Both the position numbers and the translations under genes were made by a program. Positions 8,493-17,761 of a stretch of 64,000 nt of DNA are shown piece after piece. The notes beneath the pieces were generated by a model, which was given only the letters and a program-made list of their open reading frames with translations, did not search any database and had not been told where the DNA came from. Source of the stretch: Chloroflexota bacterium (lineage in GTDB: Bacteria; Vulcanimicrobiota; JAMCWD01); NCBI GenBank assembly GCA_023475345.1, contig JAMCWD010000061.1, positions 18,607 to 82,606 on the forward strand. Direction: 5' to 3'. Within the stretch, counting starts at the first letter, position 1, and each line of letters opens with the position of its first letter.

Positions 8493-8537
8493 ACAACAAA
8501 CCCCGGCCCCTTGCTGAAAGGAACCGGGGTTTGTTGT
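8493..8537 (-). terminator. Probable intrinsic terminator of the secreted-protein gene
   Basis: ACAACAAACCCCGG (8493-8506) and CCGGGGTTTGTTGT (8524-8537) form a perfect 14 bp inverted repeat with a 17 nt loop. Read on the minus strand, its descending arm is U-rich. It lies 38 bp beyond the stop of the gene at 8576-9037. Confidence 0.55.
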
Positions 8538-8575
8538 GAAAATAAGTCTTAGAACCCTGAGTTGACGCCGTTTTT

Positions 8576-9037
8576 TTATTTCAGCGTGCTCATCAAATCC
8601 GTCAGGTTCATGATATACCATTTGCCCTGCTCGTTGAGCAGAACAATTTCGTGCTTCCCGTCATTCGTTATCGTCGTGCCTTCGCTATTGATAATCGATT
8701 TGAACGATACCCTGACAACCACCTTGTTATCTTCGACTTCGGGAAATTCAAAATTGATCCCCGACATGAAAACTTCGCTCTTGCCGTCTTTTACCGACTG
8801 GGCGATGCCGAAAATCTGATCGAGGTTCCCCAGGACGTTTGTAGTTGCCGATGTCTTTATTTTCTTCGCGGTTTCCACGGTGAGCATTTTTGTCATGTCG
8901 TCCACATTGCCGGTTTTTACATCGTTGTAAAAGTTTGTAAGCTGTTTCGTTACATCATCCTGCGTGTCGCACCATGCGGCCGAAACCGCGGCGAACAGCA
9001 TAACCACCGCCAGCGACAAGATAAGAATTTTCTTCAT
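8576..9037 (-). CDS. Secreted protein of unknown function (SnoaL/DUF4878-like size)
   Basis: This 153-residue protein starts with a clear signal peptide (MKKILILSLAVVMLFAAVSA then AWCDT), with likely cleavage near residues 20-24. The remainder is a small alpha/beta domain beginning VTKQLTNFYNDVKTGNVDDM and ending GKWYIMNLTDLMSTL. This pattern (helices followed by strands with a terminal GKWYI) resembles cone-shaped NTF2-like lipoprotein domains, but I do not recognise the family with confidence. It is a single-gene transcript. Confidence 0.7.
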   Translation of the reverse strand: MKKILILSLAVVMLFAAVSAAWCDTQDDVTKQLTNFYNDVKTGNVDDMTKMLTVETAKKIKTSATTNVLGNLDQIFGIAQSVKDGKSEVFMSGINFEFPEVEDNKVVVRVSFKSIINSEGTTITNDGKHEIVLLNEQGKWYIMNLTDLMSTLK

Positions 9038-9196
9038 TGATACATCCTCCTTTTTAATATCTTATTTCTGTTGTATTGATATTCTTGATAAACAGCACGG
9101 ATACCTTTGTTAAGATTATTTTCTTTGAGATTTTTTCGAACAGGCAGGCAAAATATTTTCGAAATCAAGCACTGTCCCTGATGCGAAAAAGGGAAG

Positions 9197-9218
9197 GAAA
9201 CTAGAAACTAGAAACTAG
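9197..9218. repeat. Short tandem repeat GAAACTA x3
   Basis: The heptamer GAAACTA occurs three times in a row at 9197-9217, in the spacer before the helicase gene. It is too short to interpret and may be a slippage tract. Confidence 0.6.
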
Positions 9219-9257
9219 AGACTGGATTCAGCCAATCTGATTTTAAAGGAACCGGCA

Positions 9258-12182
9258 ATGGCGGAATTGCTTTTAACTTCAAAACAGCGCATCCTGGAAG
9301 GTCTGACGTTTGAGCAGGCGGCGGCGGTTACTCACGGCGAAGGCCCGCTTCTTATAGTTGCAGGCGCCGGGACAGGCAAGACAAGGGTACTGACACACCG
9401 CATCGCTTACCTTATAACCGAGAAACTTGCAAGGCCGTCGGAGATACTGGCCCTTACTTTTACCGAGAAGGCCGCCCAGGAAGTCGAAGAGCGCGTTGAC
9501 CTCCTGGTGCCTTACGGCTACGTGGAAATGTGGATAAGCACTTTCCATGCTTTCGGCGACAGGATTTTAAGGGATTATGCTCTGGAGATAGGCCTTGCGC
9601 CGGATTTCAGGGTCCTCCCGGCTTCCGAGCAGGCGGTTTTCCTGCGACAGCACCTTTTCGATCTCCCGCTCGAACATTACAGGCCGCTTTATGACCCGAC
9701 ACAGCATTTAAGATCGCTTGTCGCCCTTTTTTCCCGTGCAAAGGACGAGGCCGTATCCCCCGATAAATACCTAGAATACGCCCGGCGGAAAATGCGGGAA
9801 GCCCAGAGCGACGCCGAAAAAGAAGAAGCCCAATCCCAGCTTGAGCTTGCCGGGGCTTATGATGCTTACCGCCAGTTGATGTGGAAACACGGCTTCATCG
9901 ACTACGGCGACCAGGTGTTCCTCGTCCTCGACCTGTTCAGGTCTCATCCCGCCGTGCTTGAAAAATTCAGGCAGAAGTTTAAATACATACTCGTTGACGA
10001 GTTCCAGGATACCAACAGCGCCCAGTTCGAACTGCTGAAGGTCATGTGCGGCGAAAACCCCAACCTGACAGTCGTCGGCGACGACGACCAGAGCATCTAC
10101 AGGTTCCGGGGCGCGGCGATAAGCAACATCCTTAATTTCATAAAAACCTATCCAGGCGCAAAGCAGGTGGTCCTTACCAGGAACTTCCGCTCATACCAGT
10201 GTATCCTGGATCATTCCCGGAGCCTTATCCTGCACAACAACCCGGAGAGGCTCGAGGTAAGAAACGATATCGATAAAAATCTGACGGCGGACAAGGTCTT
10301 TGTGGCTTATGTTGTAAAGCACATCACTTTCGAGACGGCATCGGACGAAGCGGATATCCTGAGCGAAACGATAAGAGAGAAAGTTGAAAACGAGGGACGG
10401 AAGTATTCGGATTTTGCAATTTTATTAAGAAGGAACAGGGACGCCGATACTTTTATCCGGGCCATGAACCTGGCCGGTATCCCGTACCGCTTCACAGGGA
10501 GCCAGGGCCTTTACGAGCGGCAGGAGGTCAAGCAGCTCCTTTCTTTTTTGAGATCTCTCACTGACCCGGGGGACAGTACGAGCCTTTACTTCCTGGCGTC
10601 CTGCGAACCGTACAACATAAGCCACAAAGACCTTGTCCGGATGAATGCGCGGGCCTCCAGGGAAAATATTTCGCTCATGAGCGTTATGGAACAGGAAAAA
10701 GAAAAGCCTGAAAATTTCAGGGACGACAGAACCGCAGGCATGGTCGGGCGGCTTCTGAAAGACATGGATACCTTCGCCCAGGTTATCCCTACGATGCCCC
10801 CGGGGAGACTGTTGTACCGGTTTATAACCGAGACAGGGTACCTTAAAAAACTCAGCATGGCTGATACGACGGAAGCCGAGGCCAGGATCCGCAATATATC
10901 GAGGTTTTTTCAGATCGTCGAGCAGTATGAGGCCATAGCCCCGCCGCTTGAGTTGACGGCGTCCCATCTTGTCCGTCACATCGACCTTCTGCTGGAAGCA
11001 GGCGACGATCCCGCCGCGGTGGAGGCGGAGGATGCCGGAGATGCGGTGAACATACTGACGGTACACAAGGCCAAGGGACTTGAGTTCCCGGTGGTTTTCC
11101 TGTGCGGGCTGGAAGCCCAGAGGTTCCCGACGGTTCACCGGGCCGACCCGCTGGAGCTTCCCGGCGAGCTTGCCGGTGAGTTTTTGCCTTCCGGAGATTT
11201 TCATCTTGCCGAGGAAAGAAGGCTCTGCTATGTAGGCATGACAAGGGCTAAGGACGAGTTGTTCATGACATGGACGAAGGACAGGGGAGGGAAGCGGACC
11301 AACAAGCCCAGCCTTTTCATACTCGAAGCTTTCAACCTGTCGTCGCTGCCTGCATCGTCGGTGAGGAAATCCCCGGTGGAGAGCCTGGAAAGGTTCGCCC
11401 CTCTCCCGGAAGGAGGCCCTTCCGAGATGCTCCCCGTCCCCGATGACCGGGTGCTGGAAATAAGCCACATGCAGGTTGACGATTACCTGACCTGTCCCTT
11501 GAAATATAAATATGTCCACATGCTGAGAGTCCCGATACTGCGCCATCACCAGATAGTTTACGGGAACGCGCTCCACGAGGCCGTAAGCGATTATCACCGC
11601 CGGAAGGCGGAGGGTCTGCCGGTTACGCTTAACGACCTGATAGCAAGGTATGAGGCGTCATGGAGCGCCGAAGGGTTCATAAGCCGTGCTCACGAGGAAC
11701 AGAGGATGGAAGAGGGAAGGCAGGCGTTGAAGAGGTTTTTCGAGGAGCAGGAAAAGTCAGGCGTCATACCCGACATGGTTGAAAAGGAATTTTCTTTCCG
11801 CCTTGAAAACAATGTCGTCCGGGGCAGGTGGGACAGGGTCGATAAAAGGGATGACGGCGCGGTCATTATAGACTACAAGTCTTCGGATATAAAAAGTCAG
11901 GAATCGGCTGACAGGAGGGCGAAAGAAAGTCTCCAGCTCGGGATTTACGTTCTCGGTTATCATAAAATTTTCGGGCGGATGCCGGCTGGCGCAGAGCTTC
12001 GTTTCCTGGGCTCGGATATAACGGGATTGCATGTTTTCAAGGAAAAGGATCTGGTGAAAATTGAAGAAAAGATCCTGGGCGCCGCATCGGGGATACGGCG
12101 GAGAGAATTCCCCCCGAAACCGGCATTCAGGGCATGTTCATACTGCGCTTACAGGGATATTTGCCTTGCCGGAGAAGCTTGA
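9258..12182 (+). CDS. UvrD/Rep-type helicase fused to a Fe-S PD-(D/E)XK nuclease
   Basis: This 974-residue protein combines an SF1A helicase with a RecB/AddB-type nuclease. Helicase motifs are clear: Q-motif and Walker A in VAGAGTGKTRVLTHR, motif Ia LTFTEKAAQE, Walker B VDEFQDTNSAQ, GDDDQSIYRFRGA, NFRS, VHKAKGLEFPVVF and RRLCYVGMTRAKDEL. From about residue 740, LTCPLKYKYVH, GNALHEAVSDYH, RWDRVDKRDDGAVIIDYKSSD and CSYCAYRDIC supply the cysteines of an iron-sulfur staple and the D-x-K nuclease centre. It probably acts in double-strand break processing or repair, as a single-chain relative of AddA. A GGAACC site precedes the ATG. No recC/addB partner is adjacent. Confidence 0.93.
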   Translation: MAELLLTSKQRILEGLTFEQAAAVTHGEGPLLIVAGAGTGKTRVLTHRIAYLITEKLARPSEILALTFTEKAAQEVEERVDLLVPYGYVEMWISTFHAFGDRILRDYALEIGLAPDFRVLPASEQAVFLRQHLFDLPLEHYRPLYDPTQHLRSLVALFSRAKDEAVSPDKYLEYARRKMREAQSDAEKEEAQSQLELAGAYDAYRQLMWKHGFIDYGDQVFLVLDLFRSHPAVLEKFRQKFKYILVDEFQDTNSAQFELLKVMCGENPNLTVVGDDDQSIYRFRGAAISNILNFIKTYPGAKQVVLTRNFRSYQCILDHSRSLILHNNPERLEVRNDIDKNLTADKVFVAYVVKHITFETASDEADILSETIREKVENEGRKYSDFAILLRRNRDADTFIRAMNLAGIPYRFTGSQGLYERQEVKQLLSFLRSLTDPGDSTSLYFLASCEPYNISHKDLVRMNARASRENISLMSVMEQEKEKPENFRDDRTAGMVGRLLKDMDTFAQVIPTMPPGRLLYRFITETGYLKKLSMADTTEAEARIRNISRFFQIVEQYEAIAPPLELTASHLVRHIDLLLEAGDDPAAVEAEDAGDAVNILTVHKAKGLEFPVVFLCGLEAQRFPTVHRADPLELPGELAGEFLPSGDFHLAEERRLCYVGMTRAKDELFMTWTKDRGGKRTNKPSLFILEAFNLSSLPASSVRKSPVESLERFAPLPEGGPSEMLPVPDDRVLEISHMQVDDYLTCPLKYKYVHMLRVPILRHHQIVYGNALHEAVSDYHRRKAEGLPVTLNDLIARYEASWSAEGFISRAHEEQRMEEGRQALKRFFEEQEKSGVIPDMVEKEFSFRLENNVVRGRWDRVDKRDDGAVIIDYKSSDIKSQESADRRAKESLQLGIYVLGYHKIFGRMPAGAELRFLGSDITGLHVFKEKDLVKIEEKILGAASGIRRREFPPKPAFRACSYCAYRDICLAGEA

Positions 12183-12234
12183 TACCGGGGCAGGTTAAAA
12201 CGGATAAACTAATTTAAACAAGGGGATATTATAG

Positions 12235-13323
12235 ATGGAAAAAAAGCCTTTATTGCTGGCGTTTTCAGTAAATGAGGAACTGGAGATATTTCTCGGCGAG
12301 CAGTTAAGCGATGAAAACGATTTGAAGTTTGTTTCCGGCCTCCGGGAAATTGAGATGATGTTCCACGAGGACATACCGGATGTTTTGTTCATCTGTCCCG
12401 GCACCGAAGATGAGAAAATACTCCTGGAGATAGCCGGGGAGCTTGATCTGCCGCCGGAGGTGGTTTATCTTTTCAACCTGGATAAAAAAGAGGAAGCCAT
12501 CGATCTTTTAAAGATATACCCCGGCGAGATGGTTACCGATCCCATGAAGCACCCGGATTGGCTTAAGACTGCGGTCAGAAGGGCGGTAGGCTTCCGCGCA
12601 TTGCTGAGAAGGTACAAGGTACTCTCAAGGGAACACAACAAAAGCGAGCTTTTAAGGTTCCACCTGTCAACCTTTTTGAATTACGGCCTGAGGGAGCAGA
12701 TAACATCGATCCAGGGGTTCGCGGAGCTTATCCAGGCGTCTCCGGGCAAAGAGAACGTGATCGATAACGCCCTTCGGGACATTCAGGAAAGCTCGAAGGC
12801 TGCAGGCACCATGCTGGATAAGCTGTTAAAATATCTCCAGCTTGAAAGCGGCAATCTGGGCCTGAAGGCCGCACCGGTAAACCTGGAAAGCCTGCTTGAA
12901 ACCTGTCTCCTGAACGTACAACGTAAAACAGAGAGCCACTGGTTCGATATCAACGTGGAGCCTTTCTCTGTGCTTGCGGATTCACAGATGCTGAGCGAGG
13001 CCTTGAGCAGCATTCTTGATAACGCGGTCAAATTTTCCCCCGGGGGCGGTGTAATTAAAATATTTGACGAGAAAGTCGGGGACGAGGTCAGGGTAGTTAT
13101 TGAAGACAACGGCATCGGGATACCGGAGGACGCCATGCCCCATCTTTTCGAGCCGTTTTTCAGGCTCAAGCGGGATGTGGAAGCGAGAAGGTCGGGGAGC
13201 GGCCTCAGCCTCCTGCTGGCAAGGGCCGTAATCCTCATTCACGGCGGCCGTTTCGAAATAAGCAGCAAAGAAGGCGAAGGCACGAAGATTGAATTTACCC
13301 TCCCGCTGGTTAAAGAATTCTAA
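12235..13323 (+). CDS. Histidine-kinase-like protein with a degenerate phospho-acceptor
   Basis: This 362-residue cytoplasmic protein has an N-terminal receiver-like domain (about 1-120, without a clear phospho-Asp), a HisKA-like helical region, and a well-preserved HATPase domain (N-box LSSILDNAVKFS, G1 IEDNGIGIPEDA, G2 GSGLSLLLAR). At the position of the usual H-E-x-R-T-P phospho-acceptor box the sequence reads NYGLREQITSIQGF, so histidine is replaced by tyrosine. That suggests a pseudo-kinase or a regulator of another kinase rather than an autophosphorylating sensor. It lies 52 bp after the helicase and 19 bp before a small secreted protein. Confidence 0.82.
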   Translation: MEKKPLLLAFSVNEELEIFLGEQLSDENDLKFVSGLREIEMMFHEDIPDVLFICPGTEDEKILLEIAGELDLPPEVVYLFNLDKKEEAIDLLKIYPGEMVTDPMKHPDWLKTAVRRAVGFRALLRRYKVLSREHNKSELLRFHLSTFLNYGLREQITSIQGFAELIQASPGKENVIDNALRDIQESSKAAGTMLDKLLKYLQLESGNLGLKAAPVNLESLLETCLLNVQRKTESHWFDINVEPFSVLADSQMLSEALSSILDNAVKFSPGGGVIKIFDEKVGDEVRVVIEDNGIGIPEDAMPHLFEPFFRLKRDVEARRSGSGLSLLLARAVILIHGGRFEISSKEGEGTKIEFTLPLVKEF

Positions 13324-13342
13324 GCCAAAGGAGAACTGTACA

Positions 13343-13765
13343 ATGAGAAAATTTTCGGCACCGAGAAGAGTCATTTTAATTTTACTGGCCGCTGCCGTTT
13401 TATTTTCCTGCATGGCTGCGGTTTCTGCAGCGGACGGCGATGAACAGTGGGGCTGGTTCACAGCCCTGGCGGGCGAAAACCAGTGGGATCTCCGGCACGG
13501 GAAAGCGGTAGTATCTATGGATAACGGGAAACTCGATGCTTTGCTTTACAGTTCGGCAGATCAGGATGCTGTCCTCGTGGCGGAAATAAAAGGCGAAATT
13601 GCCGGGGACAGGATCAAGGCTACCATGACGCGGATGGATGCCGGTGATCATATCAGGAAGTTTGTGGGGACTTACAGTAAGAACGAATTGAGAGAGGCGA
13701 TCCAGTTGTCGGAGTTGGATAATCCGATGGGGATGGTTGTCGGCATAGTCAGGGAATGCCAGTAA
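13343..13765 (+). CDS. Small secreted protein of unknown function
   Basis: This 140-residue protein has a signal peptide (MRKFSAPRRVILILLAAAV and onward) with probable cleavage before AADGDEQ near residue 35. The mature domain alternates polar and short hydrophobic strands (ISMDNGKLDALLYSS-like), consistent with a small beta-rich fold. ATG at 13343 follows an AAAGGAG site; an in-frame start at 13289 would overlap the previous gene. It probably shares a transcript with the kinase-like gene. I do not recognise the family. Confidence 0.7.
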   Translation: MRKFSAPRRVILILLAAAVLFSCMAAVSAADGDEQWGWFTALAGENQWDLRHGKAVVSMDNGKLDALLYSSADQDAVLVAEIKGEIAGDRIKATMTRMDAGDHIRKFVGTYSKNELREAIQLSELDNPMGMVVGIVRECQ

Positions 13766-13909
13766 AAGTCTCGTTAATTCAGGAATTCAGGACATCTGCC
13801 GTCAAACTCGCGCCCGATATTTATTAACATAATTTTAACAACAAAACAATGTAATTTTTGTATAATCAACTTAGCGAAAGCTGTTTTTATTTGTAATTCG
13901 GAGGCGGAA

Positions 13910-15265
13910 TTGATCGATAAAATCGGAATTAATGCCGGGAATGCGGCCCCCGTGTCAAAACCTGCCGGGAGCCTGAAAAGCACGACAACTGAAAACAACC
14001 CAGAGATAAGGGACCGCGTTACATTAAGCGGTGATAAGTGTGGTTGTAAAAAGCCCTGGACGATACTTTATTATCTTGCAGGGAACAACAATATCTCCCA
14101 GGACATGATCCTGAAAGCCGCGAGGCTGGAGCAGGCAGGCTCGAATAAGGACGTCAATATCGCCGTTCAGATGGCCCAGCCCGAAAATTCCCCTTACCCC
14201 GGCGTAACCAGGTTCAAGATAGAAAAAAATCCCAATAAAGTCAGGATCCCTAAGGTTACGGAAACCCGCGTTTACAGGGCGGGCTCCAATTTTAAAAAGT
14301 CCGAGCTGCCGACTCTGGTATCGCCCCCGCTTGAAAAAATCGATAACGCCGCCATGAATGACCCCAAAGTCCTCACGGACTTTATCGCATGGGGGATGAA
14401 GAGTTACCCTGCGGATCATTATCTTGTAGTCATCATGGACCACGGCTACGGCTTCGTAGGCACCGTCGAGGACAACAAGCAGGATAAAGTTCTTTCACTG
14501 CCGGAGATCAAGCAGGCTCTAAAGGGAGCGCAGGAAGAGACCGGCAAAAAAATCGATATCCTCGGCCTTGATTCGTGCCTCATGCAGCAGGCTGAGACCG
14601 CTTACCAGTTCAGGGATCATGCCGGTTACCTCCTTGCATCAGAGGAAGTGGAATATCCCCTGGGGATGCCCGAAGGCAACATGGCGAAAAGGCTCCAAGA
14701 AGAGCTTGAGAAAGGCGAAGTAACGCCCGCCGATGCCGCTAAGATCCTTGTCGATGAAGCAGGCAAAGCTAAAGACGCGATGAAAACCATATCGGCTATA
14801 GATCTCAAGCAGATGAACGATATCAAGGACAAAACAAATACACTGGCAAAAGAGCTTCAAAAAAGCAGCCTTTCCAAAACAGAGATCGAAAAGATAATCA
14901 AAAACACATATAACTATTGCCAGGTGCTCCCCAACGAGAAGCTCTGTACCGATTACCGTGATCTGAGCCATTTTGCAAAGCAGCTAATCGCTGCGGAAGG
15001 CGCAGGGGACGGTCTGAAATCTGCAGCTAAAGAGCTTGTCGAAAGCATCGGTTCGGCTGTGGTTGCAGAAGCGCATGTTGACGGCGAAGTCGGAGCGGCC
15101 GGGGGCCTTTCGATTTATCTCCCCGGGAACGGGATGCTTGAAAAATACGATCGCCAGGATACGGGCCAGTCGTTTATAAACCCGCGGAATATATATATGG
15201 AAACCGACTGGGCGAAAGACACTCAATGGGACGAGTGGGTTCAGGGTCTTAAAGAAACGAAGTAA
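13910..15265 (+). CDS. Clostripain (C11)-family cysteine protease
   Basis: This 451-residue protein has the C11 caspase-like fold. KPWTILYYLAGNNNI opens the first strand, YLVVIMDHGYGF holds the catalytic His (near residue 180) and LGLDSCLMQQAETAYQF the catalytic Cys (near residue 225). There is no signal peptide, so a cytoplasmic role is likelier than the secreted one of classical clostripain. The chosen TTG at 13910 is supported by GGAGG 5 nt before it. Upstream a TATAAT at 13861 with TTAACA 20 bp earlier might be a promoter, although the spacing is long. The stop lies 15 bp from the converging hybrid kinase gene. Confidence 0.85.
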   Translation: MIDKIGINAGNAAPVSKPAGSLKSTTTENNPEIRDRVTLSGDKCGCKKPWTILYYLAGNNNISQDMILKAARLEQAGSNKDVNIAVQMAQPENSPYPGVTRFKIEKNPNKVRIPKVTETRVYRAGSNFKKSELPTLVSPPLEKIDNAAMNDPKVLTDFIAWGMKSYPADHYLVVIMDHGYGFVGTVEDNKQDKVLSLPEIKQALKGAQEETGKKIDILGLDSCLMQQAETAYQFRDHAGYLLASEEVEYPLGMPEGNMAKRLQEELEKGEVTPADAAKILVDEAGKAKDAMKTISAIDLKQMNDIKDKTNTLAKELQKSSLSKTEIEKIIKNTYNYCQVLPNEKLCTDYRDLSHFAKQLIAAEGAGDGLKSAAKELVESIGSAVVAEAHVDGEVGAAGGLSIYLPGNGMLEKYDRQDTGQSFINPRNIYMETDWAKDTQWDEWVQGLKETK

Positions 15266-15279
15266 CCGTCTGGACAGGC

Positions 15280-17613
15280 TCAATCTATAAATGCGTGCCT
15301 GTAGATCATGTCTTTTAATTTTTCCAGGTCGAGAGGCTTGCCAAGGTAGTCGTCCATCCCGGCGGAAAGAAATTTTTTTCTGTCCCCCTCCATGACATAA
15401 GCTGTAAGCGCGATAATGGGAATGTGGCCGCCCTCGTTTTCCTCAAGTTTCCTGATTGTCTTCGTGGCCTCGATGCCGTCCATAAACGGCATCCTCACGT
15501 CCATGAGTATGATGTCGAAATGCTCTTTTTTGAAAAGATCAACCGCTTCTTTCCCGTTTTCCGCATGCTTGAATTTACAACGGGTAAGCTCCAGCGCGCC
15601 TTCAATCAGCAGGTAATTTAATTTGTCGTCTTCAACTATAAGCACGCTCAGCCCGTCGAGGTTTTTATCGACGGGTCTTTTTCTCTTTTTGACCCTGAAT
15701 CCTGCGAAGTCCTCAGCCGGTTTTTCGTACGGTATTGTAAAGAAGAAAGCTGATCCTTTCCCTTCTTTCGATTTCACCCGGATTTTGCCGCCCAGCAGTT
15801 CCACAAGCCCTCTCGATATGGCGAGCCCCAGCCCTGTCCCTCTTGTAGTCCTGGTGGGGCTGTCGTCGATCTGTGTAAATCTTTCGAAGAGCAGTTCGAG
15901 TTTGTCTTCGGGGATCCCTATCCCGGCATCCTTGACGAAAAATTCAAGCGTGTCGTTATTTTTAAGGTTGTATCCGAATTCTATTTTGCCCCCTGACGGC
16001 GTAAATTTAAAGGCGTTTAAAAGGAGGTTAGTCAGGATCTGCCTGAGCCTTGCGGGGTCGCTGTAAATGAAATCGGCTTTCAAAGGATCTTCAAATTTTA
16101 CTTTAAGATTGAAATATTTATTTTCGATGTTGTATTGTTTATAGATTTCATATAATTCGGTCAGGAGAGTTTTCAGGGAGAAGTTTATCTTATTAACCGT
16201 AAGCTGGTTGGATTCTATCCTTGAGATATCGATGATGTCGTTCAGGAGGTTCATCAACTGGGCGCTGGAGTTATCAATCAAGTCCAGGTATTCATTTGAT
16301 TCGGAGGCTTTGACACCTGGGTTTCTGAGCAGTTTTGCAAAGCCCATGATGGCGTTCAAAGGCGTCCTTATCTCGTGCGACATGTTTGCAAGGAAGAGAG
16401 ATTTGAGCCTGTCGGCCTCTTCCGCCTTTTGTTTTGCAAGGATTAAGTCCTCCTCTGCTTTCTTGCGCCGGGTGATGTCGCGGGCTATGCCGGTCGTGCC
16501 TGTAACTTCACCGTTTTCGTCGAAAATAGGAGTTTTAATAGTTTCAATCCACTTGATTGTTCCATCTTTATCGGCAAGGGTCTCTTCCACACGCTTCCGC
16601 TTGCGGGATTCCATGACCTCCCGGTCGTCTTTCCTGTAACTTTCGGCAAGCTCCCGGGGCCAGATATCGAGGTCTGTCTTCCCGACGATATCCTCGGGCT
16701 TCCAGCCGCATGATTTTACGAAAGGCTCGTTTACGGCTATAAACCGCGATTCGCGGTCCTTGAGCCATGCGATATCGGGGATATTGTCAAGTATGGCTTT
16801 TTTTTGCCTCTGTTTTTCTTCGAGCAGCAGGCGGGCGTTCCTGAATTCTGTTATGTCGCGCGAAGTGGCCAGTACTGCGGAAACTTTGCCCGCTTCGTCT
16901 TTCAAAGGGACAAGATAAGTGTTCAGCCAGATTTCTTTCTTGCAGGCGGCGATCTTATTTACGACGGTGAGAGGCTCGCCTGTTTCGATTACTTTATCTA
17001 TGGAGTCATTATTGAACAACGAAGATTCACAGGAGCCGAATTCGATTATCCGTTTCCCGGCGATTTTTTCAGGAGTTGTTCCGAAATGTTTTGCCGTAAG
17101 GCTGTTGACGTATTCTATACGCTTATCTGCGCCGATTATATATATGAAGTCCCGGGATGCTTCAGACAGCATCCTGTAACGTTCTTCGCTTTTCCTCAGC
17201 GTCTCGAGGGTCTTTGTTCGTTCGGTTATGTTTCTGACTATTGCACAGTTATATTCCTTACCGTTGTATTCGAGGTGGTTGTATGTAATTTCGACGGCTA
17301 TCAGGCTACCGTCTTTTTTTAAGCCGACGGATTCGAAAGTTGCCGATTTGTTTTCCTTGATCCCATTCCAGAGTTCGGGCCATATTTCCCCATTACATTC
17401 AGGGTCTATATCCCATATTTTTTTTTCAAGCAGTTCTTCACGGTTGTATCCGAGGACGCGGCAAGCCGAATCGTTTACATAAAGAAACCCCCCGCTCATG
17501 TCGGTCCATAAGATCATGTCGCTTGCGTAATCTACGGCAAACCGGGCTATGCCATGCAGTTCGTCCGGGATGCTCTTCTTTACGGTCATGGTACTTTTCA
17601 ATTTTCTCGGCAT
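15280..17613 (-). CDS. Hybrid sensor histidine kinase (three PAS, HisKA, HATPase, receiver)
   Basis: This 777-residue cytoplasmic protein has three PAS domains (about 15-130, 139-255, 265-385), each opening like DMILWTDMSGGFLYVN and followed by PAC segments. The HisKA box FLANMSHEIRTPLNAI keeps the phospho-acceptor His. The HATPase domain has NLLLNAFKFTPSG, DAGIGIPED and GTGLGLAISRGLVELLGG. A C-terminal receiver (about 650-770) has phospho-Asp in IILMDVRMP and ends with IALTAYVMEGDRKKF. It lacks transmembrane segments. It may sense redox or ligands through PAS. Its output partner is not adjacent. It diverges from speB. Confidence 0.93.
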   Translation of the reverse strand: MPRKLKSTMTVKKSIPDELHGIARFAVDYASDMILWTDMSGGFLYVNDSACRVLGYNREELLEKKIWDIDPECNGEIWPELWNGIKENKSATFESVGLKKDGSLIAVEITYNHLEYNGKEYNCAIVRNITERTKTLETLRKSEERYRMLSEASRDFIYIIGADKRIEYVNSLTAKHFGTTPEKIAGKRIIEFGSCESSLFNNDSIDKVIETGEPLTVVNKIAACKKEIWLNTYLVPLKDEAGKVSAVLATSRDITEFRNARLLLEEKQRQKKAILDNIPDIAWLKDRESRFIAVNEPFVKSCGWKPEDIVGKTDLDIWPRELAESYRKDDREVMESRKRKRVEETLADKDGTIKWIETIKTPIFDENGEVTGTTGIARDITRRKKAEEDLILAKQKAEEADRLKSLFLANMSHEIRTPLNAIMGFAKLLRNPGVKASESNEYLDLIDNSSAQLMNLLNDIIDISRIESNQLTVNKINFSLKTLLTELYEIYKQYNIENKYFNLKVKFEDPLKADFIYSDPARLRQILTNLLLNAFKFTPSGGKIEFGYNLKNNDTLEFFVKDAGIGIPEDKLELLFERFTQIDDSPTRTTRGTGLGLAISRGLVELLGGKIRVKSKEGKGSAFFFTIPYEKPAEDFAGFRVKKRKRPVDKNLDGLSVLIVEDDKLNYLLIEGALELTRCKFKHAENGKEAVDLFKKEHFDIILMDVRMPFMDGIEATKTIRKLEENEGGHIPIIALTAYVMEGDRKKFLSAGMDDYLGKPLDLEKLKDMIYRHAFID

Positions 17614-17761
17614 TTTATCACTTTATCATTTATTATAACATATTCAGTTAAAGTAAAGCAGGAACCAGGGTTTCAGGGCAAATTAAAAAAGTTAATAAGA
17701 AGGATGTATCCGGTTAAAATATAATTATTGCTCGAAAATACATAACGTTAAGGAATTGAAA

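Noticed and set aside
9197..9218. GAAACTA x3 as a CRISPR-like or regulatory repeat
   Set aside because: Three units of 7 bp without spacers are not a CRISPR and no binding function can be argued.
10425..11597. Long antisense open frame (390 codons) within the helicase gene
   Set aside because: It lies opposite clear helicase motifs; the composition is that of an antisense shadow in GC-rich coding DNA.
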